Assembly: GCA_963621995.1 (NCBI GenBank)
Contig: CAVFFZ010000039.1
Span: forward strand, 1 to 6,137
DNA length: 6,137 nucleotides
Reading direction: 5' to 3'
Source of the DNA: UMGS1663 sp963621995
GTDB taxonomy: Bacteria; Bacillota; Clostridia; TANB77; CAG-508
The notes beneath the pieces are model-generated. The model saw nothing but the letters and a program-made list of their open reading frames with translations. It was not told the origin of the DNA and did not search any database. The translations under genes and the position numbers were made by a program. Below are positions 1 through 4,429 of this stretch, in pieces. The number at the start of each line of letters is the position of its first letter. The stretch's first letter is position 1.

Positions 1-657
1 ATATTTTATAGTGCAGACCAACAAAATCCAGAAAAAATGAAAAGATTTGAAACTATAAAAAAAGCTATACCACAATATGAGGAACTAAAAACAGTATATT
101 TACAATTAAGACAAGCAGGATTAGAAGATGAATTATATAAAGGTGTTGATTTAAATAATATAAGTTATTCAGAATTATTAGAAAGAGCAACAAAAATATT
201 GGGAGAAAAAGAAAATGCAGAAGAAGTGCAACCAGATATAATTGATGAAAGTGCAATAGCAACAGCAGATGAAGAAAGTATTATACAACCATCTGAAGAA
301 ACAAGAACAGAAGTGCAAGAGGTAGCAGATATTAGTGGTTTTAGAATAAATGAATTTGGAAAAATTATAAGAGAAAATAATACAGGGGAAAGTGTAATAC
401 AAAATTCATATATTGGTGCTGATATAACACCAAACAAGGCAACAAGTAAGCAACTTGCACCAAAACAACCAATTAAAGAAACACAAACAACAAATATTTG
501 GAAAAGTAGATTTCAAAATTGGTATGGTGCAATAGATAGAGTTTCACAAAATTCAAAAGGTAAATTTTTAAAAATGAAAGCAGATATAGTAAAAGCAATT
601 AGTGATAAAATGAAATCAAGAGATAAAAATATCGATAATCAAGAAAGGGATATTTAA
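1..657 (+). CDS. Hypothetical protein, 5'-truncated by the window edge, with C-terminal basic module
   Basis: I do not recognise a function. The frame is open from base 1 and the first ATG, at 37, has no Shine-Dalgarno site, so the true start probably lies upstream; residue numbers here count from that ATG. The visible protein is soluble and charged, with no signal peptide or membrane segment. It has a helical N-terminal part (residues 1-55), an acidic, threonine-rich, low-complexity stretch (about 60-95), a short ADI-x4-INEFGKIIRE motif (about 97-113), a Q/K/T-rich linker, and a compact basic module from N153 to about N198 containing WYGAIDRVSQ. That motif and module both recur in the next gene, which begins 22 bp downstream, so the two are probably co-transcribed and related. 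It lies inside a likely integrated element, so a cargo or conjugation-accessory role is possible but is inference. Ends at TAA. Confidence 0.75.
   Translation: MFYSADQQNPEKMKRFETIKKAIPQYEELKTVYLQLRQAGLEDELYKGVDLNNISYSELLERATKILGEKENAEEVQPDIIDESAIATADEESIIQPSEETRTEVQEVADISGFRINEFGKIIRENNTGESVIQNSYIGADITPNKATSKQLAPKQPIKETQTTNIWKSRFQNWYGAIDRVSQNSKGKFLKMKADIVKAISDKMKSRDKNIDNQERDI
493..630 (+). repeat. Copy 1 of shared C-terminal module (46 codons)
   Basis: This codes for residues 153-198 of the first gene. By hand count 27 of 46 residues match the C-terminus of the second gene, including W, RF, WY, AIDRVSQ, KMK and KAIS. The DNA at 527-550 is identical over 24 bases to 2091-2114. The module reads as a tryptophan-containing amphipathic segment followed by a basic helix. 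It is too short to be an enzyme and is more likely a docking or targeting tail. Confidence 0.7.
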
Positions 658-679
658 TTATATAAATTGGAGAAAATAT

Positions 680-2236
680 ATGAAAAGTAAAGAAGAAATT
701 GAAAAGTATTTGGGATTTAAAATTGTATCTAGCAATGAGGAACAAGTTAGAGATAGTAGTTTTGCTATGTCGCCTGATTTGGATCGTTATGTATCCAAAT
801 ACCAACAATATTATACAGTAACTGTTAAAGTCTTATCAAAAGAAAGTGAAAAAGCTTTAAAAGACTTATTAAAAGAATCAATGACAAAAGGCGATTTAGA
901 AACTGCATCAACTTGCCATTCAATATTGATGAAAGAATCATCTTATTATAAAGCACATCCTAATGCTATCGGACTTAATTTTGAACAGGGTGCAATATTG
1001 AGTGAATATGAAGAACAACAAAAAGCGATAGAAGAGGAACAATCGAGAATAAAAGCTGAACAAGAGGCAAAAGCAAGAGAGGAAGAACAAGCGAGAATAA
1101 AAGCTGAGCAAGAGGCAAAAGCAAGAGAAGAAGAACAAGCAAGATTAAAGGCTGAACAAGAGGCAAAAGCAAGAGAGGAAGAACAAGCAAGATTAAAAGC
1201 TGAGCAAGAGGCAAAAGCAAGAGAAGAAAAACAAGCAAGATTAAAGGCTGAACAAGAGGCGAAAGCAAGAGAGGAAGAACAAGCAAGATTAAAAGCTGAA
1301 CAAGAGGCAAAAGCAAGAGAAGAAGAACAAGTAAGATTAAAAGCTGAACGAGAAGAAAAAGAAAGACAAGCTTCAATAGATAAAGATATTGCAGAATATC
1401 AACAATATGAAGAATTGATCAGCAGAAGACAAGAATTAGATAAGCTATTAGAAGAATTAAAATATGAAGAGTTTTCCGTTACAGTGAATGGACATATATC
1501 TGAAAGATTTGGAGAACTATTGAATGATTTGAAGAAACTACCACAAAACGAAAGAGAAATTATATTACAACAATATAATAGATTTGCTGATATACCAATA
1601 AACGAACAAGGCGATATTATTAGAGATGGAGTTGTGCAGACAGCATCAGAGCCAAAAGTAAAAGATAGTGAACAGGAAAGCAAAGGTACAGAGCAAGATA
1701 TAATAGAAACAATAAAAAACGATTCAAACGTGGTAGAAGAAACAACAGGTACAAGTATTGATAGTGTAGATATAATGGAGGCACAAGAAAAAGCAAGAAA
1801 AGAAGAAGTTGATAGACAATTAAGAGAACACGAGGAATATATGGCAAGTGTAGAGCCACAAATAAAAGCAAGAGTGGATAGGACAATGGAAGAATACTGG
1901 CAAAGTTGGGGAAGTTTGGAAGTTACAGCAAGTAAACAATATGAGGAACAACAGCCAGGAAAGATAAGACCACGAGAGAAAAGTTTGAAAGATGAAGTTG
2001 GAGATGAATTTAGAACAACAGAGCAACAGATGCAAAAACAAGACAATCCATCAGTAGATTTTTGGATGAATAGATTTAATGGATGGTATAGTGCAATAGA
2101 TAGAGTTTCACAAACTGTAAAAAATAAATTTGTGAAAATGAAATCTGATATAATAAAGGCTATAAGTGAAAAATTAAAAGAAAGAAATAATCACAGACAA
2201 TTTTATACACAAGAACAAGATACGAATGAAAGGTAG
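680..2236 (+). CDS. Hypothetical coiled-coil / single-alpha-helix repeat protein with C-terminal basic module
   Basis: The 518-residue product has no recognised function. The start is ATG with GGAG at 669-672, seven bases upstream. The order is: an N-terminal region (1-120) with a YQQYYTVTVKVLS stretch that may fold as a small domain; seven tandem 16-residue charged repeats (122-232, consensus ARLKAEQEAKAREEEQ); a helical region (about 233-300); an ADIPINEQGDIIRDG motif (303-317); an acidic linker; a second charged helical stretch (about 365-430); and a C-terminal module (460-505) with WYSAIDRVSQ. No signal peptide or membrane segment is visible, so it is probably cytoplasmic. The repeats have almost no hydrophobic seam and many E to K/R pairs at i/i+4, which suits a rigid single alpha helix or weak coiled coil acting as a spacer between end domains. 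The INE motif and the C-terminal module match the preceding gene. The stop TAG lies inside the ribosome binding site of the next gene, suggesting translational coupling. Confidence 0.85.
   Translation: MKSKEEIEKYLGFKIVSSNEEQVRDSSFAMSPDLDRYVSKYQQYYTVTVKVLSKESEKALKDLLKESMTKGDLETASTCHSILMKESSYYKAHPNAIGLNFEQGAILSEYEEQQKAIEEEQSRIKAEQEAKAREEEQARIKAEQEAKAREEEQARLKAEQEAKAREEEQARLKAEQEAKAREEKQARLKAEQEAKAREEEQARLKAEQEAKAREEEQVRLKAEREEKERQASIDKDIAEYQQYEELISRRQELDKLLEELKYEEFSVTVNGHISERFGELLNDLKKLPQNEREIILQQYNRFADIPINEQGDIIRDGVVQTASEPKVKDSEQESKGTEQDIIETIKNDSNVVEETTGTSIDSVDIMEAQEKARKEEVDRQLREHEEYMASVEPQIKARVDRTMEEYWQSWGSLEVTASKQYEEQQPGKIRPREKSLKDEVGDEFRTTEQQMQKQDNPSVDFWMNRFNGWYSAIDRVSQTVKNKFVKMKSDIIKAISEKLKERNNHRQFYTQEQDTNER
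1043..1375 (+). repeat. Tandem 48-bp repeat array (16-residue unit, six full copies plus one degenerate)
   Basis: Unit starts are 1043, 1091, 1139, 1187, 1235, 1283 and 1331; the last is degenerate and shorter. Each unit encodes a variant of ARLKAEQEAKAREEEQ. Synonymous sites alternate: units 1, 3 and 5 have GAG-GAA after the last AGA, while units 2, 4 and 6 have GAA-GAA. The array is therefore really a 96-bp dimer repeated three times. The in-frame, multiple-of-three length makes it prone to expansion and contraction without frameshift. There are no unique spacers, so it is not a CRISPR array. Confidence 0.95.
2057..2194 (+). repeat. Copy 2 of shared C-terminal module (46 codons)
   Basis: This codes for residues 460-505 of the second gene and aligns without gaps to residues 153-198 of the first gene. 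The 24-base identity (2091-2114 with 527-550) is embedded in otherwise diverged DNA, so the shared stretch reflects either strong conservation of AIDRVSQ or recent local gene conversion. Confidence 0.7.
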
Positions 2237-2248
2237 GTAATTCATTTG
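2231..2248 (+). promoter_or_regulatory. Ribosome binding site AGGTAGG with TTG start, overlapping the upstream stop
   Basis: AGGTAGG (2231-2237) contains the TAG stop of the preceding gene (2234-2236) and stands eight bases before the TTG at 2246. This decides the start of the third gene, because the first in-frame ATG is 17 codons further in and has no such site. Overlap of a stop with a Shine-Dalgarno sequence commonly couples translation of neighbouring genes. Confidence 0.6.
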
Positions 2249-2704
2249 AAACAAGAATATAAAGATGCTTTTTCAGAAGTTAATGAAATAATAAAAATGA
2301 TGCCAGATGAATTGACTAATAAGATCCCTAGTAAATTTAAGGAAATGTTAGAAGAGGAAAGAGATAAAGAATATAACCCTAATATACAAGAGCCACTAGA
2401 AAAACAAAAATTTAAAAATGAAACAATAATTATATTAGGTTTGATATATAGGGATTTTCTATGTCCTACAGATGAAAAAAGAAGGTTACAAGAAAAAGAT
2501 GCGAGAGAATTACAAGAAGTGCAAAAAGCCATAGAAGAAGAAATAAGAGAAAAATATAATCCAGATGATATATTTAAAAACAAACGAGAAATCAAAGATG
2601 AAGAAATAACTGAAGAAAAAAGTTTGACAGTTGTTAAAGAAGAAAAATGGTATCAAAAAATATTTAATTTAATTAAGGGAATATTTAGAAGAAAGAGTAT
2701 GTAG
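2246..2704 (+). CDS. Hypothetical charged helical protein, third gene of the operon
   Basis: The 152-residue product has no function I can assign. It starts at TTG, chosen because of AGGTAGG at 2231-2237. The N-terminal part (1-60) contains IIKMMPDELTNKIPSKFKEML, a central segment (about 60-75) reads IIILGLIYRDFLCP, and a long E/K/R helix (about 78-105) leads to KYNPDDIFK. The protein ends in a basic aromatic stretch, KWYQKIFNLIKGIFRRKSM, that could form an amphipathic membrane- or nucleic-acid-binding helix. From memory, short proteins with this MPDE-KIP / IYRDF / YNPDDIFKN plan recur in gut Clostridia and Bacilli without assigned function; I cannot verify that here. The hydrophobic centre is too short and interrupted to be a sure transmembrane helix. 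It is in the same reading frame as the preceding gene, separated only by one TAG and three codons. Ends at TAG, followed about 120 bp later by a terminator. Confidence 0.8.
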   Translation: MKQEYKDAFSEVNEIIKMMPDELTNKIPSKFKEMLEEERDKEYNPNIQEPLEKQKFKNETIIILGLIYRDFLCPTDEKRRLQEKDARELQEVQKAIEEEIREKYNPDDIFKNKREIKDEEITEEKSLTVVKEEKWYQKIFNLIKGIFRRKSM

Positions 2705-2817
2705 AAAATTCAAAGGCTTTTAAGTCTATCAAAAATGTTATGTAAAAACAATTTTCCATTAATTGATAACTTGAAAAAAATAATATTTTTGAGTATGAGC
2801 CTATAGAAAAAACGTAT

Positions 2818-2857
2818 AAAAAAGTAGAACAAGAAAGTTTTCCTTGTTCTATTTTTT
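2818..2857. terminator. Bidirectional intrinsic terminator
   Basis: A perfect 9-bp inverted repeat, TAGAACAAG (2825-2833) and CTTGTTCTA (2843-2851), with a 9-base loop, is followed on the + strand by six T (2852-2857). On the - strand it is followed by C and then six T (complement of 2823-2818). It can end both the three-gene + operon and the converging zinc-ribbon gene, whose TAG stop (2849-2851) is part of the stem. The 2705-2817 gap before it holds no gene that I can see. Confidence 0.8.
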
Positions 2858-3862
2858 GCTTTCCAAAATCCATTTTTCAAACTCTTTTGGAGAAATTTCT
2901 TTGTTTAAATATTTTTGTTTAATTATAGCCCCATCTTTTTTATATTTTTCAAATCTAGCAATGGCAGTATTTGTTCCATAATGAGAAACAGAACTTGCAA
3001 GAGACATATAGCGTTTTCTATATTTATGTAGAAGTTTATCTTCTTTTAGAGATTTTTTATAGGCTAATTCTTTTCCAATTTGCCTACAAGTTTTGCCTGT
3101 ATTTTCATATTCTACATTACAATATTTAGTTTCTTTTAAATTTGATGGTACAAAGTAATATCCACAATTTTGGCATTGTCTTATGGTATTATGATTATCA
3201 GACATAAATTCTTTAAACATAAGAGCTATTATTGCTAAAATATCTTCACTTTCAAAATAGTATGGAATATTATATTTGCTAATATCTATGTTTTCAAAAA
3301 GTAAACCAAAAGTTTCAAATTGTATATTTAATTTTTCCATAAATCCATTTATTTCAGTTTCATTATATTTCATTGATTTATCTTCATAATATTTTTTTTC
3401 TTCTTGTATTATATTTTGTATATCTTCTTGAGTTAATTTTAATGCATCATCATATTGCCTAAAAAAGTTGGTATCATATGGTAATCTTAGATTTTTTAAT
3501 AAAGTATATTTAAGATATAAAAATTCTTCTTTATATTCTTTTACAATTTTATTAAGTTCTTTATTAAATTCAGAAAATGAAAGTTTTAAATGTGTTGATG
3601 AGTCTTGATTTGCCTTCTTAATTTTAGGATATTTTCTATAATGTAAGTTTTCAAAACAAAACCAAAAAACAAAAGATTTGCAATCTTCATCATCTTCAAA
3701 ATCTGTATTTAAAAATATGAGTAGAAAAGAGCCTATTGCACCAATCATATGCTCAGTGTTATATGATGAAAAAAATATTTTTTTACTGTTATCATAATAC
3801 ATATGTTTAGAAACAAAAAGCTCTAGTCCTAAATTCTTGTCAAAAGCCAGTTTAAAACTCAA
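2849..3862 (-). CDS. DUF6076-like protein with C-terminal four-cysteine zinc ribbon
   Basis: The longest frame starts at a TTG at 3886 with no good ribosome site. I prefer the TTG at 3862, which has GGAGG (complement of 3871-3875) eight bases upstream, giving 337 residues. The N-terminal two thirds are helical, rich in aromatic and charged residues, with no signal peptide. Near the C-terminus is C-x2-C-x14-C-x10-C (C230, C233, C248, C259 in the 337-residue numbering), reading CQNCGYYFVP, then KYC, then TGKTCRQIG, followed by a basic helical tail. This pattern matches my recollection of DUF6076 proteins of Clostridia; the ribbon should bind zinc and may contact nucleic acid. Function is unknown. 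It converges on the upstream operon and is divergent from the recombinase block, a position often held by a regulator; that role is inference. A palindrome at its likely transcription start suggests repressor control. Ends at TAG. Confidence 0.8.
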   Translation of the reverse strand: MSFKLAFDKNLGLELFVSKHMYYDNSKKIFFSSYNTEHMIGAIGSFLLIFLNTDFEDDEDCKSFVFWFCFENLHYRKYPKIKKANQDSSTHLKLSFSEFNKELNKIVKEYKEEFLYLKYTLLKNLRLPYDTNFFRQYDDALKLTQEDIQNIIQEEKKYYEDKSMKYNETEINGFMEKLNIQFETFGLLFENIDISKYNIPYYFESEDILAIIALMFKEFMSDNHNTIRQCQNCGYYFVPSNLKETKYCNVEYENTGKTCRQIGKELAYKKSLKEDKLLHKYRKRYMSLASSVSHYGTNTAIARFEKYKKDGAIIKQKYLNKEISPKEFEKWILESKK

Positions 3863-3870
3863 TTTTAACA

Positions 3871-3875
3871 CCTCC
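3871..3875 (-). promoter_or_regulatory. Ribosome binding site GGAGG that fixes the start of the DUF6076-like gene
   Basis: The + strand CCTCC reads GGAGG on the - strand and is eight bases from the TTG at 3862-3860. The frame extends eight codons further upstream to another TTG at 3886, but that would bury this site inside the coding region and leaves only a weak AGG directly against the start. Confidence 0.65.
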
Positions 3876-3922
3876 ACATCAAACAACCTAAAATTAATAA
3901 AAATTTTTTTGAGATTGTACAG

Positions 3923-3943
3923 TGTGAATTTTTAAAATTCACA
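3923..3943. promoter_or_regulatory. 21-bp palindrome, putative operator of the DUF6076-like gene
   Basis: TGTGAATTTT and AAAATTCACA form a perfect 10+10 inverted repeat around one central T (3933). On the - strand it begins immediately after a TATAAT, so it covers the expected transcription start near 3937. That placement is classic for a dimeric repressor. The symmetry is seen directly; the regulator is unknown. Confidence 0.6.
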
Positions 3944-3949
3944 ATTATA
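3944..3949 (-). promoter_or_regulatory. Putative -10 (TATAAT) for the DUF6076-like gene
   Basis: ATTATA on the + strand reads as a consensus TATAAT on the - strand, about 80 bases before the proposed start codon. No good -35 hexamer stands 16-18 bases upstream (TGTCAA at 17), so the promoter may be weak or activator-dependent. Confidence 0.45.
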
Positions 3950-3966
3950 ATATATACAACACTTGA

Positions 3967-3996
3967 TTGACATAATTTTACTACAAAAAGTAGAAA
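3967..3996 (+). promoter_or_regulatory. Putative promoter for the leader and TnpW-like ORF
   Basis: A consensus -35 TTGACA (3967-3972) is followed after 18 bases by TAGAAA (3991-3996), a 4-of-6 match to TATAAT. Transcription would begin near 4003 and give an untranslated leader of about 195 bases. The -35 is good and the -10 is weak. Confidence 0.45.
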
Positions 3997-4042
3997 AAGT
4001 CAAAAAATGGAAATGTACATTGAAAATTGAATAATAGTTGCA

Positions 4043-4146
4043 AGCACGAATAATGATACTTTCGTCTGGCTAACGTGATGTAAAGAGGCGATTCTCTAAA
4101 AAGAGAAATGAGGGCAAATCTCATATGGGAGCAAATCCACTTGTAA
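4043..4146 (+). ncRNA. Structured 5' leader with tandem look-alike hairpins, possible cis-regulatory RNA
   Basis: Several stems follow one another. AGC-ACGAA (4043-4050) pairs with TTCGT-ctg-GCT (4061-4071). AGAG (4084-4087) can pair with CTCT (4094-4097), but that CTCT can instead pair in TTCTCT/AGAGAA (4092-4097 with 4102-4107), so the two are mutually exclusive. ATGAG/CTCAT (4108-4112 with 4120-4124) has a GGCAAAT loop, and TGG/CCA (4126-4128 with 4137-4139) encloses GAGCAAAT. CTCAT could also pair with GTGAG at 4189-4193, overlapping the ribosome site of the small ORF, and CTTGT (4140-4144) with ACAAG (4180-4184). A 12-codon frame, 4108-4146 (MRANLIWEQIHL), lies within the stems but has only a poor ribosome site. 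I cannot match this to a named riboswitch. Pairings are by eye, not by energy calculation. Confidence 0.4.
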
Positions 4147-4197
4147 CTGTATAAAAAACTAAAATTTGGAAAAAATAAAACAAGAGGAGTGAGGCTA

Positions 4198-4332
4198 TTG
4201 GAACAAAAAAAGAAATATAAGAAAAAGAATAATTTTAAGATAAATGTATTTTTTAATGAAAAAGGAGAAGCATTGGAGAAAGTTATTGAAAGAGCATTTG
4301 GAAATTATTGTTTGAAAACAGCTAAGAAATAA
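4198..4332 (+). CDS. Small TnpW-like transposon protein
   Basis: This encodes 44 residues from a TTG start, with AGGAG (4185-4189) eight bases upstream, and ends at TAA. A GTG at 4189 is in frame but overlaps that ribosome site, so it is not preferred. The N-terminus is very basic (EQKKKYKKKNN). The core, FKINVFFNEKGEALEKVIERAF, is one beta strand, a turn and an amphipathic helix. This plan, and its place just before a large serine recombinase, resemble the small TnpW-type proteins of Tn4451/Tn1549-like elements, but overall similarity from memory is modest. Function of that family is not established; a recombination accessory or regulator is a guess. The recombinase starts 97 bases downstream and has its own promoter-like signal between the two genes. 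Confidence 0.6.
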   Translation: MEQKKKYKKKNNFKINVFFNEKGEALEKVIERAFGNYCLKTAKK

Positions 4333-4351
4333 AATGAAATAATGGTATTTG

Positions 4352-4399
4352 ATGAGATAATATGGTATAATGTTTGCAAGAGTATCAATATTATCTCAT
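4352..4399. repeat. Perfect 12-bp inverted repeat around the recombinase -10
   Basis: ATGAGATAATAT (4352-4363) and ATATTATCTCAT (4388-4399) are exact reverse complements separated by 24 bases. The spacer contains the TATAAT of the recombinase promoter. As DNA it could be a split operator whose arms lie in the promoter spacer and just past the transcription start. As RNA from the upstream promoter it could form a 12-bp hairpin. No T-run follows, so it is not a standard terminator. Confidence 0.75.
4363..4371 (+). promoter_or_regulatory. Extended -10 promoter of the recombinase gene
   Basis: TGGTATAAT is a consensus extended -10 (TG-N-TATAAT, hexamer 4366-4371). The expected transcription start is near 4378, about 50 bases before the GTG start. 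At 17-bp spacing the -35 is TGGTAT, a poor match, which extended -10 promoters tolerate. Confidence 0.6.
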
Positions 4400-4429
4400 T
4401 ATCTTTAATTAGCGAGAAGGGAGGAAAAA

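Larger units (their letters stand above)
3887..4197. other. Divergent intergenic control region
   Basis: This 311-bp gap between the leftward DUF6076-like gene and the rightward small ORF has no protein gene that I trust. It holds a leftward -10 (3944-3949), a 21-bp palindrome (3923-3943), a rightward TTGACA-type promoter (3967-3996), a short AATGTACATT palindrome (4012-4021), and a hairpin-rich transcribed leader (about 4043-4146). The last 40 bases before the small ORF are A-rich and end in its AGGAG ribosome site (4185-4189). Confidence 0.7.

Noticed and set aside
37..39. ATG as the true start of the first gene
   Set aside because: No ribosome site precedes it and the frame is open to base 1, so the gene most likely begins outside the window.
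1043..1375. CRISPR-like array
   Set aside because: The 48-bp units are contiguous with no unique spacers, and they encode an in-frame helical repeat.
975..2046. Long minus-strand open frames, including a leucine-rich one opposite the repeat array
   Set aside because: These are antisense shadows of the AT-rich, E/K-rich coding sequence; leucine runs arise from the complement of GAA/AAG codons, and there is no matching ribosome site.
2234..2236. Recoded TAG (sense codon) joining genes 2 and 3
   Set aside because: TAG also ends gene 3, the DUF6076-like gene and the recombinase, so it works as a normal stop here, and gene 3 has its own ribosome site.
4012..4021. AATGTACATT palindrome as an operator
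   Set aside because: A 10-bp palindrome in AT-rich DNA is expected by chance, and it does not overlap a promoter element; listed only as part of the region.
4035..4146. tRNA or tRNA-like gene in the leader (GGGAGCAAATCC resembles a T arm)
   Set aside because: No acceptor stem, anticodon arm or D arm at the correct spacing can be drawn.
4352..4399. Phase-variable invertible promoter flanked by inverted repeats
   Set aside because: The 24-bp spacer is too short for a usual site-specific inversion, and no separate invertase site is seen; an operator or hairpin is simpler.
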